In this document: in pieces, positions 30,336 through 38,495 of the stretch
Layout: the number at the start of each line of letters is the position of its first letter
Numbering within the stretch: position 1 is the first letter of the stretch
DNA from: Kitasatospora sp. NA04385
Lineage (GTDB): Bacteria; Actinomycetota; Actinomycetes; Streptomycetales; Streptomycetaceae
Direction: 5' to 3'
DNA: 64,000 bases
NCBI RefSeq assembly: GCF_013364235.1
Contig: NZ_CP054919.1
Span: 6,615,059 to 6,679,058 of the forward strand
The notes under the pieces: generated by a model
Databases searched by the model: none
Seen by the model: only the letters and a program-made list of their open reading frames with translations
Told to the model about the DNA's origin: nothing
Made by a program: the position numbers and the translations under genes

Positions 30336-31352
30336 ATGAGTTCCGCCGTGAGCCCCGCCGCCGCGCAACGCCTCCCGGCCGGACCGCTCGCCGGGCTGCT
30401 CGAACGGGTCCCCCTCCCCGCGCTCCACCCGCACGCCGACGCGCTCCGCGAGGAGGCCGAGCACTGGCTGTCCGGCACCGGCCTGCTCGACCGCGAGGGC
30501 GTCGAACGGCTGCTGGAACAGGGCCACTTGGAGCTGGCCGCGCGCTGCTGGGGCGACCTCCCGCTCGGGCCCGCGCTGCGGGCCGGCATCCAGTGGCTGC
30601 TGCTCGGCTGGATCCTCGACGACCAGTTCGACCGGCACTGGCTCGGCGACCCGTCCGACGAGGCCGACCGCACCGTCCGCGAACTCACCGCGCCGCTCGG
30701 CCCGGAGCTCGTCCCCGGCACCGTCCCGCCCGTCCCCGCGACCGCCCTGGCCCGGGCGTTCCGCACCCTCTGGCAGGACAGCATCGCCCTCGCCGGACCG
30801 TCCTGGCGGGCCCGCCAGACCGCCGACTTCCGCAGCTACCTGGAGAGTTCGCTCGACTTCCTGCGCCTGCGCGGCGCCACCCCCACCGTCCCGCAGTACC
30901 TCTCCCGCCGCGACCAAGACGGCGCCGTCCGCTGCGCCACCGGCGCGGTCGAGCTCGCGCACCGCCTCGACCTGTCCGAGCAGTTCCACCGCCACCCCCA
31001 ACTCGTCGACCTGCGCGCCAGGTTCGACCACCTGATCGGTTGGGCCAACGACCTGTGCTCCTACCGGGTCGAGAACGCCGCCGGGCACGGCAACAACCTG
31101 CTGAGCGCCCTGGAGGTGCACGAGCGGCTGCCCCGGGACACCGCCGCCGCCCGGGTCGCCGCCCTCTGCGAGGCCGAACTCACCACCCTGGAGTTCCTCG
31201 CCGAGGGCATCGCCCGCGGCTCCCACTGGCCGCCGCAGGTGCGCTGCTACGTCCGGGCGCTGGTCCGCTTCGCGCACGCCCTGCTGCACTGGACGGCCAC
31301 CACCGCCCGCTACCGCCCGCAGCCCGTCCCGCCGCCCCGGGGCCGCGGCTAG
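30336..31352 (+). CDS. Class I terpene synthase
   Basis: A 338-aa terpene cyclase. The Mg-binding Asp-rich motif is DDQFD at 95-99; the NSE triad is NDLCSYRVE with Asn238, Ser242 and Glu246; the pyrophosphate sensor Arg is at about 192, 46 residues before NSE; the closing RY pair is at 326-327. Together these show a complete active site of the bacterial sesquiterpene/diterpene class. Motif spacing does not fit geosmin (two-domain) synthase. ATG 30336 is preceded by CGAGGAGGAC. No prenyl transferase or P450 is adjacent; substrate (FPP or GPP/GGPP) and product are unknown. Confidence 0.92.
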   Translation: MSSAVSPAAAQRLPAGPLAGLLERVPLPALHPHADALREEAEHWLSGTGLLDREGVERLLEQGHLELAARCWGDLPLGPALRAGIQWLLLGWILDDQFDRHWLGDPSDEADRTVRELTAPLGPELVPGTVPPVPATALARAFRTLWQDSIALAGPSWRARQTADFRSYLESSLDFLRLRGATPTVPQYLSRRDQDGAVRCATGAVELAHRLDLSEQFHRHPQLVDLRARFDHLIGWANDLCSYRVENAAGHGNNLLSALEVHERLPRDTAAARVAALCEAELTTLEFLAEGIARGSHWPPQVRCYVRALVRFAHALLHWTATTARYRPQPVPPPRGRG

Positions 31353-31417
31353 GCCGCCGAGGGGCCGCGCTCGGGCCGTCGAGGGGCCGCGTTCAGGCCG
31401 TCGAGGGGCGCCGGAGG
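31352..31417 (+). repeat. Three-copy 22-bp tandem repeat after the terpene synthase stop
   Basis: Units 31352-31373, 31374-31395 and 31396-31417 share GGCCG(C/T)CGAGGGGC(C/G). The first unit starts on the last base of the TAG stop codon. The third copy is decayed at its end. Another of the stop-anchored duplications seen across the window. Confidence 0.8.
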
Positions 31418-31521
31418 GGCGCGGCGGGCGGGTGGCCGGAACCGTGCGGTGCGGGGAGCGCGTCATCAGGGGGGAACGGGCGCGCGGTGTCGCCCGGTGC
31501 GCCGCAGGGCAGGAGAACGTC

Positions 31522-31788
31522 ATGCCCATCCTCAGCTGGATCGTCCTCGGGCTCCTCTCCGGGGCCATCGCCAAGCTCCTGCTGCCCGGGAAGGACCCGG
31601 GCGGCCTGATCGTCACCACGCTGATCGGCATCGCCGGGTCCTTCATCGGCGGCTGGCTGTCCTCGAAGTTCCTGCACAAGTCCGTGAACGTGGGCTTCTT
31701 CGACCTGCCGACCTGGATATCCGCCATCGCCGGCGCGCTCGTCCTGCTCATCGCCTACCGACTGGTCTTCGGCAAGTCCCGCGACTGA
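31522..31788 (+). CDS. GlsB/YeaQ/YmgE-type membrane protein
   Basis: An 88-aa protein with three membrane helices. The Gly-rich signature is SWIVLGLLSGAIAKLLLPGKDPGG at residues 5-28, then LIGIAGSFIGGWLSS and a last helix ISAIAGALVLLIAYRLVFG. This is the Gls24-associated/transglycosylase-associated family, linked with envelope stress in many bacteria. ATG 31522 has AGGAGA. Probably monocistronic. Confidence 0.9.
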   Translation: MPILSWIVLGLLSGAIAKLLLPGKDPGGLIVTTLIGIAGSFIGGWLSSKFLHKSVNVGFFDLPTWISAIAGALVLLIAYRLVFGKSRD

Positions 31789-31854
31789 CCGGGCCGTCGG
31801 GGGGGGGGAACCCGGTGGCCCAGCCCGGCCCGGCCCGGGCCCCCGCCACCGCGC

Positions 31855-32760
31855 TCACCGCGGCGGCAGGGGCTCCTGCGCGTCCAGCCAGCGGGCGGGG
31901 ACGGCGCCGAGGCCGGTCCGGGCGGCGACCACACCGCCCGCGACGGCGCAGGTGGTGTCCATGTCGCCCCAGCCGGCCAGGGTCTGCCACAGCGCCTCGG
32001 TGAGGTCGTCCAGGTGCCCGGCGGCGGACCACAGCGCGAACGGCACGGTGTCCTGCGCGGAGACCTCGAAGCCGGAGCCGAGCACCGTCGCGGCGTGCCG
32101 CACGCCCGTCCCCGCGGGGAAGCGGGCCGCGATCCGCAGCCCCGAGCGGACGTCGCTCTCCGGGAGCAGGCCCGCGACCTCCGCCAGGAACTCCGCCCGC
32201 CCCGGCGCGGCCGCCCCGCGCGAGCGCACCGCCAGCGCCGCGGCCAGCGCCACCGCCTGCGCGCCGACCGCCGCCTCCGGGTGCGCGTGGGTGGCCCGGG
32301 CGGAGCGCGCGGCCTGCTCGGCGACGACCGCCAGGTCGTCCGCGAACCACGCGCCGAGCGGGGCGACCCGCATCGCCGCGCCGTTGCCGTGCGAACCCTG
32401 CCCGCCGAACAGCTCGGAGGTGACCGCGACGTGGTCCGCCCCGTCCTGCACCGCCCGCAGCACCCGGTGCATCGACGGCCCGTACTTGCGGTGCGGGACG
32501 GCCGTGTACTCGGCCGCGAACTCCCGGGCCAGCGCCGCCGGTTCGACCTCGCCGCGGTCGCGCAGGTGCCGGGTCAGGACCAGCGCCATCGCGGTGTCGT
32601 CCGTCCAGTGCCAGGGCGCCGGGCGGACGATCCGGGCCGCCGGCTCCGCCGCCGCCAGGTCCACCGGCGGGTGGAACCAGCGGTCGCCGAACGCGTCGCC
32701 CAGGGCCAGCCCCCGCAGGCTGTCGACGGCGGGCGGCGGGACGGACCGGAAGACGGACAC
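31855..32760 (-). CDS. ADP-ribosylglycohydrolase (DraG family)
   Basis: A 301-aa all-helical hydrolase that removes ADP-ribose from protein or nucleotide targets with two metal ions. Family motifs are LRGLALGDAFGDRW at 15-28, the acidic metal site WTDDTAMAL near 50, GGQGSHGNGAAMRVAPLG with the Gly-rich loop near 118-135, and GWGDMDTTCAVAGG near 265 carrying the second acidic pair. GTG 32760 begins VSVFRSVPPPAVDSLRG; the TTGGAGCTCC before it supports this start. The frame is open far upstream but that stretch is low-complexity and not coding. No ADP-ribosyltransferase is adjacent. Confidence 0.93.
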   Translation of the reverse strand: MSVFRSVPPPAVDSLRGLALGDAFGDRWFHPPVDLAAAEPAARIVRPAPWHWTDDTAMALVLTRHLRDRGEVEPAALAREFAAEYTAVPHRKYGPSMHRVLRAVQDGADHVAVTSELFGGQGSHGNGAAMRVAPLGAWFADDLAVVAEQAARSARATHAHPEAAVGAQAVALAAALAVRSRGAAAPGRAEFLAEVAGLLPESDVRSGLRIAARFPAGTGVRHAATVLGSGFEVSAQDTVPFALWSAAGHLDDLTEALWQTLAGWGDMDTTCAVAGGVVAARTGLGAVPARWLDAQEPLPPR

Positions 32761-33219
32761 CGGAGCTCCAAGGACGGGAGGCGGACTGGTCGGAGCGATT
32801 GTTCCGGTCGGGGACGAACCTCCGCCAGCCGATTTCCCGGCCCCGCGCGCCCGACCGGTACCAAAGGCCGATCCGCGGTCACCCGTCGGACGGGGTTCGC
32901 TCGATCGTGGGCGGTTCGTGCTGCCGAACCGTCCCCGCGGGTCCAAGGTGGGACCAGGACGCACTCGGAAGACCGCGTCCCGCTCGTCGCTCCGGGTCCG
33001 GGCCGGTGCCCGCGCCCCGACGGACGCCGTCCGCCGGGCACGCGCCCCCGGACCCGCCGCGACGCGCCGAGCGGCAGGCCACCTCGCAGGGAGACGAACC
33101 GATCTTCTAGGCTCGCTCATCGGTCCCCTGCCATGGTGCCCGTCCGCGCCGAGGAGTGGAGACCGACGTCCCCGGGCTCCGGGCCGAGCCGGAGCCGCGG
33201 ACCGAGCGAGGAGGACGCA
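32761..33219. other. Non-coding region upstream of the M20 peptidase, with a -10 box
   Basis: This 459-base stretch has open frames on both strands but with Pro/Arg/Ser-rich, low-complexity translations and no ribosome sites. A good -10 element TAGGCT lies at 33108-33113 in the plus direction, about 110 bases before a small coding frame. The minus direction should hold the promoter of the ADP-ribosylglycohydrolase. Confidence 0.4.
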
Positions 33220-33342
33220 GTGTTGCCCAACCCCAGGACGCACCATACGTCGCGACCGGGCCCGACGCCGCGCAGGACCCCCCGGCCGCTCGCCCCGCCG
33301 ATACCACCGGGCGCCCCGCGGCCCGCCGGAGGTGAACGGTGA
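33220..33342 (+). CDS. 40-aa Pro/Arg-rich upstream peptide coupled to M20 peptidase
   Basis: GTG 33220 is preceded by GCGAGGAGGACGCA, a very strong ribosome site. The product begins MLPNPRTHHTSRPGPTPRRT and is rich in Pro and Arg, with Pro-Pro pairs near the C-terminus (LAPPIPPGAP). Its TGA at 33340-33342 overlaps the GTG at 33339 of the peptidase gene. Poly-Pro segments slow ribosomes, so it may be a regulatory upstream frame. It is not recognised as a known family and could be a by-product of a long leader. Confidence 0.45.
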   Translation: MLPNPRTHHTSRPGPTPRRTPRPLAPPIPPGAPRPAGGER

Positions 33343-34643
33343 GTCCCCATACGGTGGCCCCCGAGCCGCACCCCGCCGGAACACCCGCCGGAGCACCCGT
33401 CGCAGCGCCGGCCGGCACGGACGCCGCCGACGCCCCCGACAGCACTGAACCGCCTTCCACCGCAACGGCGGTGACCCCCACCGCCGCCCTGCCCGGCCTC
33501 CCGCGCACCCTCACCACGCGGGCCCGCACCCTCGCCGCGGCCGTCCGCAAGCGCTGCGCCGACCTCGCCGGGATCGAGTCCCCCTCCGGCGACGCCGCCC
33601 GGCTCGACTCCCTCGCCGAGGAACTCGCCGCCGGCTACGCCGCCACCGGGGCCACCGCCGTCCGGCAGCACTGCGACCACGGCGACCACCTCGTCCTGGA
33701 CTGGCCGGGCCAGCAGGAGGACCTCCCGCACCTGCTGGTGGTCGGCCACCACGACACCGTGTGGCCCGTCGGCACCCTCGCCGACTGGCCCGTCGAGGAG
33801 CGCGACGGACGGCTCACCGGCCCCGGCGTCCTCGACATGAAGGGCGGACTCGCCCTGCTGGAAGGCGCGTTCGCGCTCCTGGCCGACCTCGGGCAGCGCC
33901 CGCACCGGCCGGTCCGGATGGTGATCGTCTCGGACGAGGAGATCGGCAGCCCCGACGGCCGCCGCCAGGTCGAACGGCACTTGCGCGGCGCCGCCGCCGT
34001 CCTCGGACTCGAACCGGGCCACCCCGACGGCCGTCTGAAGACCGCCCGCCGCGGCTCCACCCGGGTCCGGCTCACCGTCACCGGGCGCGAGGCCCACGCC
34101 GGCCTCGACGCCGCCGAGGGGCTCTCCGCGATCGACGAACTCGTCGACCAGCTGATCGCCGTCCGCGGCCTCGCCCGCCAGCCCGGCACCGAACTCAACA
34201 CCGGGCGGATCGGCGGCGGCACCCGCGCCAACGTCATCGCCGGCCACGCCGAAGCCGAACTCGGACTGCGCTTCGCCACCACCGAGGCCCAGCGCCGCAC
34301 CCTCGACACGCTCGCCCACCTCACCCCCAACCGGCCCGGCGCCGACGTCCGCACCGAGGTGCTCTCCAGCCGCCCCGCCTGGCCCGAACGCACCGGCAAC
34401 CCGCTGCTGCGCCACGTCCGCTCGCTGGCCGCCGCCCTCGGCCAGCACCTCGACGGCGCACCCGCCGGCGGGGCGGGCGACACCAACCTGGCCGGCGCGA
34501 GGGGGCTGCCGACCCTGGACGGCCTCGGCGCGGTCGGCGCCGGACCGCACGCCCGCCACGAACACCTCCGGATCGACCAACTGGGGCCGCGCATCGCCCT
34601 GCTGGCCGCGATGCTGGCGGTGCCGCTGCCGCGCCTGCGCTGA
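33339..34643 (+). CDS. M20-family metallopeptidase (glutamate carboxypeptidase-like)
   Basis: The 434-aa enzyme is related to carboxypeptidase G2 and ArgE/DapE. Zinc ligands can be followed: His and Asp in VVGHHDTVWPVG, Asp in GPGVLDMKGGLAL, the catalytic Glu pair in VSDEEIGSPDG, an acidic residue in LGLEPGHPDG and a late His in AGPHARHEHLR. The first 55 residues are an Ala/Pro/Thr-rich tail lacking a signal peptide. GTG 33339 is preceded by GGAGGTGAACG. A dimerisation subdomain (TRVRLTVTGREAHAGLDAAEGLSAI) is present. Substrate likely a glutamyl- or acyl-amino acid; cannot be fixed from sequence. Confidence 0.92.
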   Translation: MSPHTVAPEPHPAGTPAGAPVAAPAGTDAADAPDSTEPPSTATAVTPTAALPGLPRTLTTRARTLAAAVRKRCADLAGIESPSGDAARLDSLAEELAAGYAATGATAVRQHCDHGDHLVLDWPGQQEDLPHLLVVGHHDTVWPVGTLADWPVEERDGRLTGPGVLDMKGGLALLEGAFALLADLGQRPHRPVRMVIVSDEEIGSPDGRRQVERHLRGAAAVLGLEPGHPDGRLKTARRGSTRVRLTVTGREAHAGLDAAEGLSAIDELVDQLIAVRGLARQPGTELNTGRIGGGTRANVIAGHAEAELGLRFATTEAQRRTLDTLAHLTPNRPGADVRTEVLSSRPAWPERTGNPLLRHVRSLAAALGQHLDGAPAGGAGDTNLAGARGLPTLDGLGAVGAGPHARHEHLRIDQLGPRIALLAAMLAVPLPRLR

Positions 34644-34650
34644 GCCCCCG

Positions 34651-34722
34651 AGGGGCTCGGGGAACGGCGGGGCCGTGCCGCCGGTGGTGCCTGCCCGGCT
34701 GCCGCCCGTTCCCCGAGCCCCT
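34651..34722. repeat. GGGGCTCGGGGAACGG hairpin repeat, copy 2
   Basis: AGGGGCTCGGGGAACGG at 34651-34667 pairs perfectly over 17 bases with 34706-34722, with about 38 bases between the arms. It starts just after the M20 peptidase stop and may terminate it. Arm sequence is shared with the copies at 9506 and 39289. Confidence 0.8.
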
Positions 34723-34745
34723 GATCACTGCTGTCCGTGACCTCC

Positions 34746-34775
34746 TTGCCACCGCCCGGCCGCTGTGTACAGAAT
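34746..34775 (+). promoter_or_regulatory. paa operon promoter
   Basis: TTGCCA (34746-34751) and CAGAAT (34770-34775) are spaced 18 bases, a fair vegetative promoter ending 34 bases before the paaA start. The -10 abuts the PaaR-like operator at 34775-34796, so repression would block transcription directly. Confidence 0.5.
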
Positions 34776-34796
34776 GGAACCGACCGAACGGTCAGT
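34775..34796. promoter_or_regulatory. PaaR (TetR-type) operator for paaABCDE
   Basis: Bases 34779-34796 read ACCGACCGAACGGTCAGT. They follow the pattern ACCG-NN-CG-NN-CGGT-N-AGT, the core and right arm of the TetR-type PaaR sites described for actinobacterial phenylacetate genes; the left ACTN arm is degenerate. The box sits between the -10 and the paaA ribosome site. Phenylacetyl-CoA would be the expected inducer. No paaR gene is in the window. Confidence 0.65.
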
Positions 34797-34809
34797 CGGG
34801 AGGTGGGTC

Positions 34810-35739
34810 GTGGAGGCGCAGTTCGAAGCGGTGATCGCCGCGGACGCGCGGGTGGAGCCGCGGGACCGGATGCCGGACGCGTACCGGGCGACGCTGGTGC
34901 GGCAGATCGCGCAGCACGCCCACTCGGAGATCATCGGCATGCAGCCGGAGGGCAACTGGCTGACCCGGGCCCCCTCGCTGCGGCGCAAGGCGATCCTGCT
35001 GGCCAAGGCCCAGGACGAGGCCGGGCACGGGCTGTACCTGTACGCGGCGGCCGAGACGCTCGGGGCCGACCGGGCCGAGCTGACCGAGAAGCTGATCGAC
35101 GGCCGGCAGAAGTACTCCTCGATCTTCAACTACCCGACGCTGACCTTCGCCGACGTCGGCGTGATCGGCTGGCTGGTGGACGGCGCGGCGATCTGCAACC
35201 AGGTGCCGCTGTGCCGGTGCAGCTACGGGCCGTACGCCCGGGCGATGGTGCGGATCTGCAAGGAGGAGTCGTTCCACCAGCGGCAGGGCTACGAACTGCT
35301 GATGACGCTGATGGCCGGGACGGCCGCCCAGCGCGCCATGGTGCAGGACGCGGTGGACCGCTGGTGGTGGCCGTCGCTGATGATGTTCGGCCCGCCGGAC
35401 GGCGCCTCGCCCAACAGCGAGCGCTCGATGGCCTGGCGGATCAAGCGGCACAGCAACGACGAACTGCGCCGTCGCTTCGTCGACATGACCGTCCCGCAGG
35501 CCGAGCACCTGGGCGTGACGCTGCCCGACCCGGACCTCGCCTGGAACGAGGAGCGCGGCGGCTGGGACTTCGGCGAGCCCGACTGGTCCGAGCTGCAGCA
35601 GGTGATCAAGGGCGACGGGCCGTGCAACGCGCAGCGGATCGAGCGGCGCCGGACGGCCCACGAGGACGGCGCCTGGGTGCGCGAGGCGGCCTCGGCGTAC
35701 GCGGCCAAGCGGGCCGCACGGGAAGGGAGTTCGGGATGA
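34810..35739 (+). CDS. paaA: Phenylacetyl-CoA epoxidase subunit PaaA
   Basis: The 309-aa catalytic subunit carries the non-haem diiron centre that epoxidises the ring of phenylacetyl-CoA. Ferritin-like metal motifs are visible: HSEIIGMQPEGNW, LLAKAQDEAGHGLYLY (ExxH) and CKEESFHQRQGYELL (ExxH). The C-terminal WDFGEPDWSELQQVIKGDGPCNAQRI is typical. I chose GTG 34810 because GGGAGG is six bases upstream and the product begins MEAQFEAVIAADARVEPRD; an upstream in-frame GTG overlaps the operator. First gene of paaABCDE; its stop overlaps paaB as ATGA. Confidence 0.97.
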   Translation: MEAQFEAVIAADARVEPRDRMPDAYRATLVRQIAQHAHSEIIGMQPEGNWLTRAPSLRRKAILLAKAQDEAGHGLYLYAAAETLGADRAELTEKLIDGRQKYSSIFNYPTLTFADVGVIGWLVDGAAICNQVPLCRCSYGPYARAMVRICKEESFHQRQGYELLMTLMAGTAAQRAMVQDAVDRWWWPSLMMFGPPDGASPNSERSMAWRIKRHSNDELRRRFVDMTVPQAEHLGVTLPDPDLAWNEERGGWDFGEPDWSELQQVIKGDGPCNAQRIERRRTAHEDGAWVREAASAYAAKRAAREGSSG

Positions 35740-36029
35740 GCAGGGAACGGGCCTCCTGGCCGCTGTACGAGGTGTTCGTCCGGCCCCGGCGCGGGCTGAA
35801 CCACGTGCACGTCGGATCGCTGCACGCGGCGGACGACCGGATGGCGCTGCTCGCGGCGCGCGACCTGTACACCCGGCGCAACGAGGGGGTGAGCCTGTGG
35901 GTGGTGCGTTCGGACGCGATCACCGCGTCCAGCCCGGACGAACAGGACCCGTTCTTCGCGCCGAGCGGCGACAAGGTCTACCGGCACCCGACGTTCTACC
36001 CGATCCCCGAGGACGTCCCGCACATCTGA
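35736..36029 (+). CDS. paaB: Phenylacetyl-CoA epoxidase subunit PaaB
   Basis: The 97-aa small subunit of the epoxidase complex. It shows WPLYEVFVRPRRGLNHVHVGSLHAADDRMAL and DLYTRRNEGVSLWVVRSDAI, then PFFAPSGDKVYRHPTFYPIPEDV, all conserved in PaaB. ATG 35736 overlaps the paaA stop. Its role is structural, linking catalytic heterodimers; it has no cofactor motif. Confidence 0.96.
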   Translation: MSRERASWPLYEVFVRPRRGLNHVHVGSLHAADDRMALLAARDLYTRRNEGVSLWVVRSDAITASSPDEQDPFFAPSGDKVYRHPTFYPIPEDVPHI

Positions 36030-36061
36030 CCGGCGGTCAGCAACCGAGCAGGGAAGGCGAC

Positions 36062-36943
36062 ATGAGCGACGACCACGTGTACCTCTCGCTGGCCGGGGCG
36101 GGCGGGGGGCCGGACGGCGAGGCCCGCTGGGCGTACGGCACGGGGTTCGCCGACCCGCTGCTGGGGGTGGACGCCGCGCCGCCGGCCGGCGTCGACCCGG
36201 CCGAACTCGCCGCGTACTGCCTGATGCTGGGCGACGACGCGCTGGTGCTCTCCCAGCGGCTGATCCAGTGGATCACCCGGGCGCCCGAGCTGGAGGAGGA
36301 GGTGGCGCTCGCCAACCTCGGCCTCGACCTGCTCGGCCAGGCCCGCCGCCTGCTCACCCGGGCCGGGCAGCTCGACGGCAGCGGCCGCAGCGAGGACGAA
36401 CTCGCCTACTGGCGGCCGGAGTCCGAGTTCCGCAACGTGCGGCTGGTGGAGCTGGAGAACGGCGACTTCGCGCAGTGCGTGGTGCGGCTGCTGCTGTTCG
36501 CCACCGCCCGCGAGGAGCTGTACCGGCGGCTGGCCGACCACGCCGACCCGGTGCTGTCGGCCGTCGCGGCGCTCGGCGTCAAGGAGTTGGCCTACCACCG
36601 GGAGTACGCGGCCGCCTGGACGGTGCGGCTCGGCGACGGCACCGGGGAGTCGCACCGGCGGATGCGGGCCGCCCTGGACGCGCTCTGGCCCTGGCTGGAG
36701 GAGCTGTTCACCCCGCACGAGGTCGAACTCCGGCTCGGCGTCGACCCGGCGGAGCTGCGCGCCCCCGTACTCGCCCGGCTGGCCGGGGTGCTGGCGGAGG
36801 CGACGCTGCCCGTCCCCGAGACCCCGGGCCGGGCGTACGTGGACGGTCGGGCCGGGCGGCACGGGGTGCACACCGAGGCGATGGGGCCGCTGCTCGCCGA
36901 ACTGCAGGTGCTGGCCCGGGCGCACCCGGGGGCGACGTGGTGA
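36062..36943 (+). CDS. paaC: Phenylacetyl-CoA epoxidase subunit PaaC
   Basis: The 293-aa ferritin-like structural partner of PaaA. Conserved parts are YCLMLGDDALVLSQRLIQWITRAPELEEEVALANLGLDLLGQARRLL, the ENGDFAQCVVRLLLFATAREELYRRL stretch and KELAYHREYAAAWTVRLGDGT. As in other PaaC, the metal ligands are not fully kept, in line with a non-catalytic role. ATG 36062 follows AGGGAAGG. The stop overlaps the next gene in TGGTGA. Confidence 0.95.
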   Translation: MSDDHVYLSLAGAGGGPDGEARWAYGTGFADPLLGVDAAPPAGVDPAELAAYCLMLGDDALVLSQRLIQWITRAPELEEEVALANLGLDLLGQARRLLTRAGQLDGSGRSEDELAYWRPESEFRNVRLVELENGDFAQCVVRLLLFATAREELYRRLADHADPVLSAVAALGVKELAYHREYAAAWTVRLGDGTGESHRRMRAALDALWPWLEELFTPHEVELRLGVDPAELRAPVLARLAGVLAEATLPVPETPGRAYVDGRAGRHGVHTEAMGPLLAELQVLARAHPGATW

Positions 36944-37422
36944 GCACCCTGCTGGAGCGCGCCCGGGAGGCCGCCGCCGCCGTGCCCGACCCCGAACTGC
37001 CCATGCTCACCCTGGCGGACCTCGGCGTGCTGGCCGGGGTCGAGGAGGCGGACGGCACCGTCACCGCCTGGCTGACGCCCACCTACTCGGGCTGCCCGGC
37101 CGTCGCCGAGATGGCCGCCGACGTGGCCCGGCGGCTGCGCGCCGCCGGGTGCGCGCAGGTCGAGGTGCGGCTGCGGATCGACCCGCCGTGGTCCAGCGAC
37201 CGGATCAGCGCCGAGGGCCGCCGCAAGCTCGCCGAAGCGGGCATCGCGCCCCCGGTGCCCGGCGGACTGCTGCAACTCGGCTCCACCCGGCGGGCGGTGG
37301 CCTGCCCGCAGTGCGGGTCCGCGGACACCGAGGAGCTGTCCCGGTTCGGCTCCACCGCCTGCAAGTCGCTGTGGCGGTGCCGCAGTTGCCGGGAACCCTT
37401 CGACCGGATCAAGGAGATCTGA
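36940..37422 (+). CDS. paaD: Phenylacetyl-CoA epoxidase accessory protein PaaD
   Basis: The 160-aa protein belongs to the MIP18/DUF59-type Fe-S assembly group. The N-terminal domain has VPDPELPMLTLADLGVLAGV and LTPTYSGCPAVAEMAADV; the C-terminus adds a zinc/Fe-S ribbon CPQC...CRSC. It is thought to help mature the metal centres of the epoxidase. GTG 36940 overlaps the paaC stop; the stop overlaps the paaE start by one base. The four Cys of the ribbon are all present. Confidence 0.95.
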   Translation: MSTLLERAREAAAAVPDPELPMLTLADLGVLAGVEEADGTVTAWLTPTYSGCPAVAEMAADVARRLRAAGCAQVEVRLRIDPPWSSDRISAEGRRKLAEAGIAPPVPGGLLQLGSTRRAVACPQCGSADTEELSRFGSTACKSLWRCRSCREPFDRIKEI

Positions 37423-38489
37423 TGGCCGTCCGCCGCCCGCGGTTCCACCCGCTGCCGATCGGCTCGCTGGAGCGGCTCTGCGAGGACGCCGTCGCGGTCA
37501 CCTTCGACGTCCCCGCCGAACTGGCCGCCGAGTTCGCCTTCCGCCCCGGCCAGAGCCTCACCCTGCGCCGGCTCGTCGACGGCGCCGACGAGCGCCGCTC
37601 CTACTCGCTCTGCTCCCCGGTCGGCGGCCCGCTGCGGATCGCCGTCCGCGAGGTGCCCGGCGGCCTGTTCTCGCACTGGCTGGTGAGCGGGGCGAAGACC
37701 GGCGAGGTCGTCGAAGTCCTGCCCCCCGCCGGGGCGTTCGCCGCCGACCCGGCGCAGCCCGGCGAGCACGTGCTGATCGCGGCCGGCTCCGGCATCACCC
37801 CGATGCTCTCCATCGCCGCCTCCGTGCTGGCCGGGCACCCCGACTCCAGGGTCACCCTGCTGTACGGCAACCGGCGCAGCGACACGGTGATGTTCGCCGA
37901 CGAGCTCGCCGACCTCAAGGACCGCCACCTGGAACGCTTCCAGCTCGTCCACGTGCTCTCCCGGGAGAGCCGCGACGCCGAACTGCTCAGCGGCCGCCTC
38001 GACCCCGAACGGCTCACCGCCCTGCTCGGCGCCCTGGTGGACGTCCCCGCGGTCGACCACTGGTGGCTGTGCGGGCCGTACGGGATGGTCACCGGGACGA
38101 AGCAGCTGCTGGCCGAACTCGGCGTCCCCGCCGGGCGGGTGCACCAGGAGCTGTTCCACGCCGAGGACGAGCGCCCCGAGGAGCGGCACCCCGAGCCCGC
38201 GCCGGACGCCGCCGCCAGCGAGGTCACCCTCGTCCTCGACGGCCGCTCCAGCACGCTCGCGCTGCCCCGCGACCGCTCCGTCCTGGACGGCGCCCAACGC
38301 GCCCGCCCCGACCTGCCGTTCGCCTGCAAGGGCGGCGTCTGCGGCACCTGCCGCGCCCTGGTGTGCGAGGGCGAGGTCGAGATGCGGCGCAACTTCGCCC
38401 TGGAGGAGGCCGAGTTGGCCGCCGGGTACGTCCTCACCTGCCAGGCCCGGCCGGTCTCCGACCGGGTCACCGTCGACTACGACCGCTGA
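37422..38489 (+). CDS. paaE: Phenylacetyl-CoA epoxidase reductase PaaE
   Basis: The 355-aa NADPH:flavin/iron-sulfur reductase feeds electrons to PaaA. The FAD domain includes RSYSLCSP (motif RxYS), the NADPH domain has IAAGSGITPMLSIAASVL and WWLCGPYGMV, and the C-terminal plant-type 2Fe-2S ferredoxin has CKGGVCGTC with Cys302, 307, 310 and Cys340. ATG 37422. The stop is only six bases from the convergent hydrolase gene, with no terminator in between. It completes the five-subunit paaABCDE set. Confidence 0.97.
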   Translation: MAVRRPRFHPLPIGSLERLCEDAVAVTFDVPAELAAEFAFRPGQSLTLRRLVDGADERRSYSLCSPVGGPLRIAVREVPGGLFSHWLVSGAKTGEVVEVLPPAGAFAADPAQPGEHVLIAAGSGITPMLSIAASVLAGHPDSRVTLLYGNRRSDTVMFADELADLKDRHLERFQLVHVLSRESRDAELLSGRLDPERLTALLGALVDVPAVDHWWLCGPYGMVTGTKQLLAELGVPAGRVHQELFHAEDERPEERHPEPAPDAAASEVTLVLDGRSSTLALPRDRSVLDGAQRARPDLPFACKGGVCGTCRALVCEGEVEMRRNFALEEAELAAGYVLTCQARPVSDRVTVDYDR

Positions 38490-38495
38490 GCGGGC

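Noticed and set aside
32799..33110. A 103-codon plus-strand frame before the M20 peptidase
   Set aside because: Its translation is low-complexity (Pro/Arg/Ser) with no family match, and it lacks a ribosome site.
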